DNA from: Martinezella lusitana
GTDB taxonomy: Bacteria > Pseudomonadota > Alphaproteobacteria > Rhizobiales > Rhizobiaceae
NCBI RefSeq assembly: GCF_900094565.1
Contig: NZ_FMAF01000018.1
Coordinates: 1 to 64,000, forward strand
Direction: 5' to 3'
Length of the DNA stretch: 64,000 nucleotides
Positions 17,661 through 26,329 of the stretch are shown piece by piece (positions within the stretch are counted from its first letter, which is position 1; every line of letters starts with the position of its first letter). A program made the position numbers and the translations under genes. The notes beneath the pieces were generated by a model that was given only the letters and a program-made list of their open reading frames with translations, was not told the DNA's origin and did not search any database.

Positions 17661-18566
17661 GTGCGCATGGTATTTACCGCAAAAGAACTTGGTCGCGATG
17701 AGCATTTTCTGTCGGCCATATTGCAGAGCGCACACGAGCTCATGGCCATTTACAGCGAGAATCCCCGGATAGCGTCGATTATGGCTGCGCAACAGCGATG
17801 GCTCATGGCTCATTCGGGCTTTTCGCTTTCTCTCGGCTATCCGGATGAACCGACGCCTGGGCTATATGGCAGCCGGTTCGTCGACTTTGCCGTGAAGCAC
17901 GGCATTGCCAGCCGCAATACTGCCGCGGCCTTCCTCAAGGAGATGCTGGCCTATAAATTCATCCAGCCGGTGCCGCAGAGCTCGGACCGCCGCATCACGC
18001 TGCTGGAGCCGACGGAGCTGACGCGCGAATATATGATGCGATGGATCCATACCCATCTCGTCGTGCTGGATACGCTCGACGGCGGGGACCGGATGGCCCA
18101 GGTCGCTATCAATCCGGAGGCCATCTGGCGCATGCATCCGATCATCGCCAAGCGGATCATGGATAGTGACATTCTCCGCAATCCCGGCGTTACGTTCAGT
18201 CTGTTCAACTGGGCGACATCGGGCGGCGTCGTGATGGACTATCTCATCTCGCGCATCACCTCGGTCGATTTTGCGGCCGACAAGATCCTCATCGGTCCCC
18301 TTTCCATGAAGGTGATGCAGAGCCAGTTCATGATTTCCAGAACGCATCTGAAGCGCCTGTTCAAACGGGCGGCGGAATTCGGCAGCGTTGGATGGGCTGG
18401 CGCGCCGGGAAAGAGCAGCTTCTGGCTGTCTCACACCTTCGTGTCGGAATATTGGAACTATCAGGCCGAGAAATATGCGATGATCGATGCGGTGAGCGCG
18501 GCGGTGCTCAATACACCCGACCGTCTCGACGAAAGATCGCATGCAACCTCGACGCTGACCGCCTGA
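17661..18566 (+). CDS. Conserved hypothetical protein, possibly a winged-helix regulator
   Basis: 301 residues. I cannot place it in a family with confidence. The arrangement AKELGRDEHF at the start, FLKEMLAYKFIQPVPQSSDRRITLLEPTELTRE (split in two parts at about 95-125) resembles the wing and recognition region of MarR-like winged helices. A second such stretch, MISRTHLKRLFKRAAEFGSVGW, occurs at about 215-235. No signal peptide or membrane segment. The start is GTG at 17661 or ATG at 17667; neither has a strong ribosome-binding site. Confidence 0.6.
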   Translation: MRMVFTAKELGRDEHFLSAILQSAHELMAIYSENPRIASIMAAQQRWLMAHSGFSLSLGYPDEPTPGLYGSRFVDFAVKHGIASRNTAAAFLKEMLAYKFIQPVPQSSDRRITLLEPTELTREYMMRWIHTHLVVLDTLDGGDRMAQVAINPEAIWRMHPIIAKRIMDSDILRNPGVTFSLFNWATSGGVVMDYLISRITSVDFAADKILIGPLSMKVMQSQFMISRTHLKRLFKRAAEFGSVGWAGAPGKSSFWLSHTFVSEYWNYQAEKYAMIDAVSAAVLNTPDRLDERSHATSTLTA

Positions 18567-18599
18567 CGCAGGCCTCCAGGGTGCACGTTGCCGGCCGCA

Positions 18600-18758
18600 G
18601 CGGTAACCGCCGACCTGCCCGCCGGGACACGTGACGTCTACTTTGAGGTATTCATCAACACAGCTCAAGCTCTGACTGTCTATGGTCGCGTGTCGCCCCA
18701 GACAACGCCGTTACCGGGAACCTATACCGACACAGTGGTCGTCACACTCACCTACTGA
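18600..18758 (+). pseudogene. C-terminal remnant of a spore coat U (SCPU) domain protein
   Basis: Frame ending with TGA at 18758 encodes about 52 residues that end AQALTVYGRVSPQTTPLPGT followed by YTDTVVVTLTY and stop. This is the characteristic C-terminal signature of SCPU-domain (Csu-type secreted pilin or spore coat U) proteins, where a TVYGR strand and a GxYxDTV strand close the fold. No start codon, signal peptide or N-terminal half is present; the preceding gene stops at 18566. The rest of the gene appears lost by deletion. Confidence 0.6.
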
Positions 18759-18796
18759 TACGAAATGCGATATGTCGACGGACCCTCGCGGCTCCC

Positions 18797-20686
18797 TCAT
18801 GCAGCATCTGGGCCGCCTGCGCTGCGCCGGCTGGTTCCAACCGTCGATACGGCCGCCGCCGTCTCAGGCATATCGGAGGAATAAACCATATTGCGGCCGC
18901 TTCGCTTGGCTTGATAGAGTCGCCTGTCCGCCACGCCCGCCAGTTCCTCCCAAGCCCCTAAAGCGCATTCTGCTCGCCAGCCGACGCCAAAGCTGGCGGT
19001 GGCGCGCAACCCATGCTCTTCGCTGATGACAGCGTGGGCCAAGGCCGCGCGCAACCGCTCCGCGGTTGCCTGAGCGACTGCCTCGGTCGCGTCGCCCAAT
19101 ATAATGATGAATTCCTCGCCGCCATAGCGCGCAAACAGATCCCCGGGGCGCAGACATGGGCTCAATATCTGAGCCGTCCTTTGAAGCACGACGTCGCCGA
19201 CGGCATGGCCGTACCGATCATTGATCGACTTGAAATGGTCGATGTCGAACATGACGATGCCGAAACCACGGAATCCGGATCGCGGAGCAGCGAGCAATTC
19301 CTCGACTGCTTCACTGAGCGCTCTGCGATTAAGCAGACCGGTCAGCGCATCCGTCTGAGAGAGACGCTTCAATTCCTCCGTCATCGATTTGCGCTCCATC
19401 TCCAGATGTCGCTTGAAACGCTGCTGCTCCCGCAGAATGTTCAGTCGCAGGAACATCTCGCGCACTTCCCGACCGGCGTGCGGCATCGCTTCGGGCTCCG
19501 ATAGGTCGCCGGCAGCGATATCGTCAATCTGCCGTATGGCGGCAAGCATCGGCTGGAACAGGGATCGCCTGAGCGCATAGGCCAATCCGGCAACCACCGA
19601 TATCGCCGTTACGGCCAGGAGCGCCGATATCAGCATGGCTCTCAAGGCCTTCTGCTGTGATTCCTCCAACGACGTCAGCGCGGTCTCTTCGATGAGTTCA
19701 CGCAACGTCTCCGTCGATTTCATCCCCGGAACATATTTTTGAGTGAACTCCCCCGCCGTTGGCGGGTTGCCTCCATTCAGCTCAAAAGCAACCTGCTGCG
19801 CATAGGGCAAGGATCCGGCAAAGTAATTCACCGTCACTTGATCCAGCAGTTGCGCGATAGCCTGGGAATGCAGCGTTGATGGAGCATAGGTCTTCAACAG
19901 CGCATTCACTTCGAAAAGGCGGTTCAACTCATTGTCGAACTCCGCCCGGTAGTGCGAGCGGGCCTGCCCTTGCGAGGCGAGCATCATGACCACATAGGAT
20001 CCCAATCTTCCGGCGCGTTCTCTGAGCGTTCCGGCCATCGAAGTCAGCATGACTTCGGCCCCGGTCTGCGGCGCCTGAGCGATAATCAAACGTCCCGCTA
20101 CGTCACGGTAATCCTGCGCCCGGTCCGCCGCCCGGGACATCGTCTGTATCGCCTCGGCTATTTGTGTCCCACTCCGCTCGTCGCGCGGAATGGCCGCGAC
20201 CGCATCGACGGCTTTTCGGCCTGCTTCCAATTGCGCCTTGACGGCCATGAATGCGCTGCTCATTTCCGGCGACGCATCTATCTCCGTCCGGAAGATCGTC
20301 TCGATCTTGGCGATATCAACGTCGGTGTCGCCACGGCTCGCTTTCAACGCGGCGGCAAATTGCGGCTGCTGTTCCTCGGAGGCGCCCATAAGGCTGTTCG
20401 CCGGCCCCCGCTCCTTCGATATCGTGGCAGCCGCACGCAAGGCGGCATCGAAGCGCTTGAACTCCGTCACCCCGCGCTTGTAGTGGATGTAATCCGACAA
20501 GCTAAAGGCAATCGTCGAGCCGGCCATCATCAAGCAAACCATGATAACGGCTATGGCGCCGTTCCACTGTAGCTGTTGAATTCTAAGCCGCGACAATAAG
20601 TGCACTCCACCGAGAACCGTTTGATCGAGAATAAACTGCAACTGGTAGAATCTTCGTTTAAGGCACAGAAATAAAATATTTCTCAC
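18797..20686 (-). CDS. Membrane diguanylate cyclase (HAMP-GGDEF)
   Basis: 629 residues as drawn. Two membrane segments (about 42-62 and 345-368) bracket a large helical periplasmic sensor region (ISKERGPANSLMGASEEQQP resembles NIT-type sensor helices). A HAMP-like linker and coiled coil (FKRHLEMERKSMTEELKRL) lead into a GGDEF domain (TDALTGLLNRRAL onward) with active-site GGEEF in FARYGGEEFIIILG, so it should make cyclic di-GMP. A GTG at 20686 opens the frame but lacks a ribosome-binding site; a TTG near 20596, 8 bases after GGAG, is an alternative start that would shorten the cytoplasmic N-terminus. Confidence 0.88.
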   Translation of the reverse strand: MRNILFLCLKRRFYQLQFILDQTVLGGVHLLSRLRIQQLQWNGAIAVIMVCLMMAGSTIAFSLSDYIHYKRGVTEFKRFDAALRAAATISKERGPANSLMGASEEQQPQFAAALKASRGDTDVDIAKIETIFRTEIDASPEMSSAFMAVKAQLEAGRKAVDAVAAIPRDERSGTQIAEAIQTMSRAADRAQDYRDVAGRLIIAQAPQTGAEVMLTSMAGTLRERAGRLGSYVVMMLASQGQARSHYRAEFDNELNRLFEVNALLKTYAPSTLHSQAIAQLLDQVTVNYFAGSLPYAQQVAFELNGGNPPTAGEFTQKYVPGMKSTETLRELIEETALTSLEESQQKALRAMLISALLAVTAISVVAGLAYALRRSLFQPMLAAIRQIDDIAAGDLSEPEAMPHAGREVREMFLRLNILREQQRFKRHLEMERKSMTEELKRLSQTDALTGLLNRRALSEAVEELLAAPRSGFRGFGIVMFDIDHFKSINDRYGHAVGDVVLQRTAQILSPCLRPGDLFARYGGEEFIIILGDATEAVAQATAERLRAALAHAVISEEHGLRATASFGVGWRAECALGAWEELAGVADRRLYQAKRSGRNMVYSSDMPETAAAVSTVGTSRRSAGGPDAA

Positions 20687-20829
20687 GAGCTGATGACGAG
20701 GTTACGCAAATTGTCAGCCAGTCACGATAGCCTTATGTTTATGCACAACAAAGAGAGGTTTTCGGCGTCATTGGCGCGGCGAAGAACGGCCAAAAAAAGT
20801 AGTCGACACCGACAAGGCGATGCGGGCAA

Positions 20830-20867
20830 TCGTACAAAGCGCGAGCGATCGCCGCTGCTTTGTACGA
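20830..20867. repeat. 11-bp inverted repeat with 16-base spacer
   Basis: TCGTACAAAGC (20830-20840) and GCTTTGTACGA (20857-20867) are perfect reverse complements. The spacer itself contains the palindrome CGATCG. It lies between the diguanylate cyclase start and the end of the next gene (both minus strand), so it could be an operator upstream of the cyclase or a terminator hairpin for the monooxygenase-like gene. Confidence 0.5.
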
Positions 20868-20960
20868 CGTGAGTTTTGCCGGGGTCTCTCCCATAGAAGG
20901 GAGTTCGCCCGCCTATGGGCCTCCCTTATCGCCCCAGAACTGGGTCGGTGGCTCGAATGC

Positions 20961-21260
20961 TTATTTGCTGGCGAGCAGGTTCAGCTTGTAGATCTGCGGC
21001 GGCTCGGCAAAGAGATCTCCCGCCTGTACTTTTTCCATCAAAGCGGCCGCTACTTTGCCGTCGAGATGGGCCTGCCGGCCCGCTTCATTGTCGAACGTGT
21101 CGAAAATGGCGAACTTTCCGGGGCCTTCTTCGATCGCATACCAGCTTGCCGTACCGGGTTCCGCGAGGACCAAAGGCAATGCCGATCGCAGAAAATCGGC
21201 AACCTCGGCCTCCTTGCCGGGCTTGGCCTTCAGCGGAACATACAGTGCAAGTTTGCTCAT
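20961..21260 (-). CDS. Antibiotic biosynthesis monooxygenase (ABM) fold protein
   Basis: 99 residues. The ABM dimeric alpha-beta barrel pattern is clear: LALYVPLKAKPGKEAEVADF, SWYAIEEGPGKFAIFDTFDNEAGRQAH (two parts), then MEKVQAGDLFAEPPQIYKLN. Family members are cofactor-free oxygenases or quinol/aldehyde-handling proteins; the substrate cannot be inferred. ATG at 21260 follows AGGTGG; an upstream in-frame ATG adds residues outside the fold. Confidence 0.85.
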   Translation of the reverse strand: MSKLALYVPLKAKPGKEAEVADFLRSALPLVLAEPGTASWYAIEEGPGKFAIFDTFDNEAGRQAHLDGKVAAALMEKVQAGDLFAEPPQIYKLNLLASK

Positions 21261-21403
21261 GACCCACCACCTTTCATGTGCGGATGATGTCTCGGATAAC
21301 GTCAACCAACGTCGGGCGATAGGAACTGTTCCCGATCAGGCAGACCAGAAAGCGATCATCTCTTCAAAGGAAGGTGACCGAAACCGATATCGCGGAGATA
21401 AAA

Positions 21404-21709
21404 CTAGTTCTGCACGAATGCCGCCGGCATAAGATTTGCGCGGGCCGAGTAATGTGGTTGTCCGACGACATGCGATATCACCAGCGCGTAGACCAGAATA
21501 GAACCGATGACGATGGCAATGCCGTTCACGGGCAGGTTCTTCTTCGACGCCGCGCAGGGCGGGATATCCGGGACATTCGCGCGAGAAGGTCGTCTCCCAG
21601 ATGTTTCCGCCGTCATGAAGGGAAGCATCAACTCCTTTTCTATGCGGGCCTGCGCATCGATTTGCTTGCCATATCTCGTCGTGGGCCTGAACTGGATGAC
21701 TTCGCCCAT
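21404..21709 (-). CDS. Small single-pass membrane protein, unknown
   Basis: 101 residues, not recognised. A polar, basic N-terminal region of about 60 residues begins MGEVIQFRPTTRYGKQI. It is followed by one hydrophobic segment (NGIAIVIGSILVYALVISHVV, last third) and a short periplasmic-side tail. The MGEVIQFRP start resembles short rhizobial proteins of unknown role. Ribosome-binding site AGGGA is about 10 bases upstream. Stands alone between an ABM protein and a gene-poor stretch. Confidence 0.55.
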   Translation of the reverse strand: MGEVIQFRPTTRYGKQIDAQARIEKELMLPFMTAETSGRRPSRANVPDIPPCAASKKNLPVNGIAIVIGSILVYALVISHVVGQPHYSARANLMPAAFVQN

Positions 21710-21939
21710 TTTTCACGCGGTCCCTTTTGCCGCTTGCGGCTATTGGCCATTATTCTCCTGGTTATCGTCAGCATCGCATAGTCGATGCGCACGATGACCT
21801 TTTCAGGCCGTTGCTACGATCCTGATCATGGGTAAGTTATACTCCAACAGGACCATGGAAGCGATATCGTTGCGCAAGAAAGCCAGCTGTTTGCGCCATC
21901 CTTTCGCAATGTGTGATTAAATCGCCTTGCCGCCTGACG

Positions 21940-22065
21940 ATGGAAAAGATCGGCATATTGCGCGTGGAAGATGGGGATTTTGACGACATCACCGTGCCGG
22001 AAGGACATATCCTGCGGCCGTATGTGCTCTACCGCATCGATCATCCTGTCAGCCTGAGCCCCTGA
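21940..22065 (+). CDS. Possible 41-residue ORF or gene remnant
   Basis: Encodes MEKIGILRVEDGDFDD followed by about 25 residues ending HPVSLSP. The composition looks protein-like and the frame stays open upstream without a better start, which suggests the tail of a decayed gene as much as a true small gene. No ribosome-binding site precedes the ATG. Not recognised. Confidence 0.25.
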   Translation: MEKIGILRVEDGDFDDITVPEGHILRPYVLYRIDHPVSLSP

Positions 22066-22067
22066 TC

Positions 22068-22093
22068 GGCACCCGCTGCACAAAGCGGGCGCC
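22068..22093 (-). terminator. Hairpin downstream of the GH42 gene
   Basis: GGCACCCGCT and AGCGGGCGCC form a 10-bp stem with one G-T type mismatch and a 6-base loop, 13 bases beyond the GH42 stop codon. It lacks a T run, so it may act as an mRNA 3' stabiliser or weak terminator. Confidence 0.4.
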
Positions 22094-22105
22094 GAAAGAC
22101 TGGGC

Positions 22106-24247
22106 TTAGCGAAGCTCGATGATGGCGCAGCCATAGGCATCGAGCGACAGAGCGCCGGATACCGACTTGCCGTCATCGAGAAGATTGATCCCGGCCGGGA
22201 CTTCACTCAGCTCAGCGCGCTGATCGAGGTAATTCTGCAGGAAGAGCAGCCGCCGGTCATCGTTCTGGCGCATCGTCACCTCGACTCCCTCGGGCAGATC
22301 GCCGACGAGCGGTCCGATGCCGGCTTCCGCAAAGGTCCTGTCGGCCAGGGCATCGGTCAGCTCCGGCGTCAGATAGGTGCCGAGATAGAGCACCCTGCCC
22401 TTGCCGACCCGACGCAAGCTCGCCATCGGCTGGCCTTCGGCATAACGGTTCGACCATGTCGCAACCACTTCGGCATCATCCACAATCGTCAGGTTCTCAT
22501 AAAAGTGCGCAGCTTCGATCTCACGATTGCCGAAGGTGAAGCGACGAACGCGCCGATGGGATTCCGCCGGGCGATTGGGTGGGATGACCAGGCCGCCCGA
22601 CCGGGACATGACGTCGAAAAGACCCTTGGCACCGGGCGCTGCCAGCCGGCCGAAATCCTCCACCTTGACGCCCGTCAGCCGTGTCAGCGACGAACCCGGT
22701 GCTGTCTCACGGATGACATGGTTGTTTTCGTCGCGCGTGCCGGTGCGCGCGCCGATGACGACCGTGCTGCCATCTCGGGCAAAGGCTTCGAGCCGCGCGG
22801 TCCAGCCGTCCTTCCACATTACCCAATGCGGCACATAGAGCAGCTTCAGCCGCGAAAGGTCGTCCTCGGGATGGATGAAGCCGCAGGCGATACCGCGGTC
22901 ATAGCAATATTGATGCAACTGAATTGCATCGTCCTGCGGGCTCGGCAGGCCGATCGAATAGGTCTTGTGCGCCTCCTGATTGTCGAAATCCGAGCCGGCG
23001 ATGCCGACATCCATGCGCACATGGGTTCCGAGGATCTTGTCCTTGAGAGCGGTCATCTCGGTCGCGAAGCGTTTTGCCTCGTCGTAACGGTGGCGCGGCA
23101 CATCATCGTGATCGATGAGGCCCATCCAGTAGATTTCCGCGCCGAAATGCGCAGGCCGCCAGCGGAAGAACAGCAAGCCATCGGCGCCGCGCGCGACCGA
23201 GGACATGGCCATGCGCCGCATTTCGCCAGGCTCCGGCGTCAGCGTGCAGAAACCGGGCTGGCTTCCGAAGCCGGATTGCTGTTCGGGAACGATGTAATTG
23301 CCGGAGAATCCGCGGCAGATATCGAGGTGGAGCGCCTGCACCTTGGCGTGGTTGCCGATGCGCTGAAACTCATCGTAGAGCATCGGATAGATGTCATAGC
23401 CGACGAAATCGAGATCGGTGGAGAACTGGCCTCGGAAGTCGATATCGCGAAGGCCGCCGAGATTGTGGAAGATGAACCATTCCGCCTTGGTGGCGCGCAG
23501 GATTTCCACCTGATCGTGCTGGAAACGTGCCGTCGCGAAGGCGAGGAAGCGGTGATAGTCCTGCACATGTCCTGGGCTCGGGAAGGTCGGGCCGAACTCG
23601 ATGGGAAGCACGACCTGACCGAAATCGTCATAGGCCGTCGCCCAGAAATCGCCGCCCCAGGCGAAATTGAGCTTGTCGATCGTCCCGTATTTATCGGCGA
23701 GAAAGGCCTGGAACTCCGAAAGTGTCGCCGGGGAGAAGGATTCCGGCATGCTGGTATTCAGCTCATTGTCGGTCTGCCAGCCGATGACATGCGGATTGTC
23801 CCGATAGTGCTCGGCCATCGCCTTGGTAATGCGCTTGCTGTACTCGCGGAACACCGGGCTTGCGGTATCGGCATGCTGGCGCGAGCCATGGCTCATCGTC
23901 CGGCCGTTGCCGTCGACGCGAAGGATTTCGGGATGGGCGACCGTCAGCCAGCGCGGCGGCGTCGCCGTCGGGGTGCACATGATGGTGTCGATGCCATGAC
24001 GCGCCAGCACGGCGATTGCACGGTCGAAAAGATCGAAATCGAAGGTGCCGAGCTTTGGCTCGAAGAGATGCCATGCGAACTCACCGAGACGCGCGACATT
24101 GAAGCCGGCCTCGGCCATGCGCTTGGCATCGCGCTCCCAATAGCTCTCGTCGACATGTTCCGGATAATGCGGCGCGCCCACAAGAAACCTGTCGGTCTTG
24201 ATGGTCCGCCATACGGAAAGGTCGTTCTTACTGCTGCTTGCTGACAC
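22106..24247 (-). CDS. Beta-galactosidase, glycoside hydrolase family 42
   Basis: 713 residues. The GH42 TIM barrel is clear: GAPHYPEHVDESYWERDAK at the N-terminus, VARLGEFAWHLFEP, CTPTATPPRWL, the acid/base Glu in GWQTDNELN (about residue 160) and the nucleophile Glu in IVPEQQSG (about 320). Trimerisation and beta-sandwich domains follow. No signal peptide, so it acts in the cytoplasm on imported oligosaccharides. A GTG start at 24247 is chosen because AGGAG lies 9 bases upstream and the family N-terminus follows. Last gene of an ABC importer operon, 20 bases after the ATPase. Confidence 0.92.
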   Translation of the reverse strand: MSASSSKNDLSVWRTIKTDRFLVGAPHYPEHVDESYWERDAKRMAEAGFNVARLGEFAWHLFEPKLGTFDFDLFDRAIAVLARHGIDTIMCTPTATPPRWLTVAHPEILRVDGNGRTMSHGSRQHADTASPVFREYSKRITKAMAEHYRDNPHVIGWQTDNELNTSMPESFSPATLSEFQAFLADKYGTIDKLNFAWGGDFWATAYDDFGQVVLPIEFGPTFPSPGHVQDYHRFLAFATARFQHDQVEILRATKAEWFIFHNLGGLRDIDFRGQFSTDLDFVGYDIYPMLYDEFQRIGNHAKVQALHLDICRGFSGNYIVPEQQSGFGSQPGFCTLTPEPGEMRRMAMSSVARGADGLLFFRWRPAHFGAEIYWMGLIDHDDVPRHRYDEAKRFATEMTALKDKILGTHVRMDVGIAGSDFDNQEAHKTYSIGLPSPQDDAIQLHQYCYDRGIACGFIHPEDDLSRLKLLYVPHWVMWKDGWTARLEAFARDGSTVVIGARTGTRDENNHVIRETAPGSSLTRLTGVKVEDFGRLAAPGAKGLFDVMSRSGGLVIPPNRPAESHRRVRRFTFGNREIEAAHFYENLTIVDDAEVVATWSNRYAEGQPMASLRRVGKGRVLYLGTYLTPELTDALADRTFAEAGIGPLVGDLPEGVEVTMRQNDDRRLLFLQNYLDQRAELSEVPAGINLLDDGKSVSGALSLDAYGCAIIELR

Positions 24248-24267
24248 GGTATCAGGCTCCTGAACTG

Positions 24268-25413
24268 TTATTTGTCGAGTATTGGCTTGCGGACTGTCAT
24301 GGTCCGCTCGTCCTGGGTGGAAAACAGGTAGATCTCGCGCGGGTCGATGCTGAGGCTGACCGGCGCATCGGCATTGATGCCGGCGACATGGCCGATCTGC
24401 ACGGTGATGTTGCCGGTGCCGCTTTCGGAGCTGACACATTGCAGCTCGCCGGCGTCGACATAAAGGATGGTCTCGCGACCGAGATGCTCGACAAGACCGA
24501 CACGACCGGCAACCACAGCACCGGGCGACGGACCATCCGCGACCGCGATATTCTCCGGCCGGATACCGAGCGTCAGCTTTGCACCCTTCTCGACCGACGA
24601 ACCGGCCGCCAATTCGACGGCTACGGGCGCCAGACCCGGGGCGGAAACCGTAGCCGAATTTCCTGTGACCTGATCGACCGTGACGGGAAAGAAGTTCATC
24701 CGCGGCGCGCCAAGGAAGCCGGCAACGAAGAGGTTGGTCGGGTTGCGATAGAGCTCCAGCGGCGAGCCCACCTGCTCGATGAGGCCGCGATTGAGAACGA
24801 CGATCCGGCTTGCCATCGTCATCGCTTCGACCTGGTCATGCGTCACATAGACCATGGTCGCTCCGAGTTCGGCATGCAAGCCGCTCAACTCGACACGCAT
24901 CTGCGTGCGAAGTGCCGCATCCAGATTGGACAGCGGCTCGTCGAACAGGAAGACGTCGGGCGAGCGAGTGATGGCGCGGCCGATCGCGACGCGCTGGCGC
25001 TGGCCGCCGGAAAGCTGTTTCGGTCGCTTGCCGAGCTGATCGGTTATCCTGAGGATCTTCGCGGCGCGTGCCACGGCCGCATCGATCTCCGCCTTCGGCC
25101 TTTTTGCCATGCGCAGACCGAAACCCATGTTCTCGGCGACCGTCATATGCGGGTAGAGCGCGTAGGACTGAAAGACCATGGCGATGCCGCGATCGCCGGG
25201 CTCGGCCGTGCTGACATCGCGGCCGTTGATCATGATCTGGCCGGAAGAGATCGTTTCCAGCCCGGCGATCGACTTCAGCAGCGTGGACTTGCCGCAGCCT
25301 GATGGCCCGACCATGACGATGAATTCACCCTGCTCGACCGAGAGATCGATGCCGCGCAGCGCATGATAAGCGCCGTAATTCTTGTTGACGTGACGAAGTT
25401 CGAGACTGGTCAT
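24268..25413 (-). CDS. Sugar ABC transporter ATP-binding protein (MalK/UgpC type)
   Basis: 381 residues. Walker A GPSGCGKSTLLKSIAG, Q-loop in VFQSYALYPHM, signature LSGGQRQRVAIGRAI, Walker B FLFDEPLSNLD and the switch His in VYVTHDQ are all present. A C-terminal MOBP/TOBE regulatory domain follows (about 240-370, LTLGIRPENI). This MalK-type length is normal for oligosaccharide importers and such ATPases can be shared among systems. Between the second permease (64-base gap) and the GH42 gene. Confidence 0.92.
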   Translation of the reverse strand: MTSLELRHVNKNYGAYHALRGIDLSVEQGEFIVMVGPSGCGKSTLLKSIAGLETISSGQIMINGRDVSTAEPGDRGIAMVFQSYALYPHMTVAENMGFGLRMAKRPKAEIDAAVARAAKILRITDQLGKRPKQLSGGQRQRVAIGRAITRSPDVFLFDEPLSNLDAALRTQMRVELSGLHAELGATMVYVTHDQVEAMTMASRIVVLNRGLIEQVGSPLELYRNPTNLFVAGFLGAPRMNFFPVTVDQVTGNSATVSAPGLAPVAVELAAGSSVEKGAKLTLGIRPENIAVADGPSPGAVVAGRVGLVEHLGRETILYVDAGELQCVSSESGTGNITVQIGHVAGINADAPVSLSIDPREIYLFSTQDERTMTVRKPILDK

Positions 25414-25477
25414 GCTTCAGGGCTCTCAAAGAATGGATTGGCATGAGGAACGGCGGCGGGGATGGCGGACAGATCGC

Positions 25478-26329
25478 TCATCCCTTCACCGCGCCCATGG
25501 TGAGACCGGCGATGAAATGCCGCTGCATGAGGAAGAACATCACGACCGGAGGCACGGCAACGACGATCGTGCCCGCCGAAATCAGGTTCCAGGCCGAAAC
25601 CCATTCGCCGCGCAGATTGGCAAGCCCAGCCGTCACCGGCTTCACCGTATCGCTGACCGTCAGCACCACGGCCCAGAAATAGTCGTTCCAGACGAAGGTG
25701 AAGATCAGGATGGCGAGGGCGGCCAGTGCCGGCCGCACCAGGGGTACCACCACGTGAACAAGCGTCTGGAACGGCGTCGCGCCCTCCGCCCTCGCCGCCT
25801 GGAACAACTCGTCCGGCAGAGCGGCGATGAAGTTGCGCATGAACAGCGTCGCAAAGCCCGTCTGGAAGGCGATGTGGAAAATGACCAGCGCTGCCGTGGT
25901 GTCGTAGAGGCCGATGCGTACCATCAAGTCGCGCACGGGGATCATCATGATCTGATAGGGCAGGAAATTGCCGCCGACGAACAGGGCAAAGACCAGCATG
26001 TTGCCGCGAAAGCGATAGCGCGCCAGGACGAAGCCGGCGAGCGTGCTCAGGATCAGCACGCCGATGACGGCGGGTATGGTGATTGTCAGGCTATTGAGGA
26101 AATAGCGCGCCATCGGTGTCTGGGTGAAGACGGAGGTGTAGTTATCCACCAGGCCGAATTGCGTCGGCCAGCCCCAGAGATTGCCGCCCATCACATCCTG
26201 CGTCGAGCGGAACGACGTCAGGATGATGGCAAAGAGCGGGCACAGCCAGAGGATCAGGATGGCGAGCACGGCGATGAAATAGAAGCGGCGACGCCAGATG
26301 GCATCTTCAGGGATCGGGCGCGGATACAT
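25478..26329 (-). CDS. Sugar ABC transporter permease (MalG type)
   Basis: 283 residues with six membrane segments. The cytoplasmic EAA loop that contacts the ATPase is visible at AALPDELFQAARAEGATPFQ. The C-terminus ends FIAGLTMGAVKG, the standard MalG-type tail. ATG at 26329 is set by GAGGGG upstream and overlaps the stop of the upstream permease (ATGA), so the two are translationally coupled. Confidence 0.92.
   Translation of the reverse strand: MYPRPIPEDAIWRRRFYFIAVLAILILWLCPLFAIILTSFRSTQDVMGGNLWGWPTQFGLVDNYTSVFTQTPMARYFLNSLTITIPAVIGVLILSTLAGFVLARYRFRGNMLVFALFVGGNFLPYQIMMIPVRDLMVRIGLYDTTAALVIFHIAFQTGFATLFMRNFIAALPDELFQAARAEGATPFQTLVHVVVPLVRPALAALAILIFTFVWNDYFWAVVLTVSDTVKPVTAGLANLRGEWVSAWNLISAGTIVVAVPPVVMFFLMQRHFIAGLTMGAVKG

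Larger units (their letters stand above)
21710..22105. other. Gene-poor stretch with a possible 41-codon frame
   Basis: 396 bases between two minus-strand genes. It holds a possible small plus-strand frame at 21940-22065 and a hairpin at 22068-22093. Otherwise I see no promoter, repeat or coding signal. Confidence 0.4.

Noticed and set aside
22505..24244. Plus-strand open frame of 579 codons opposite the GH42 gene
   Set aside because: The GH42 protein on the other strand has all catalytic motifs; this frame has none.
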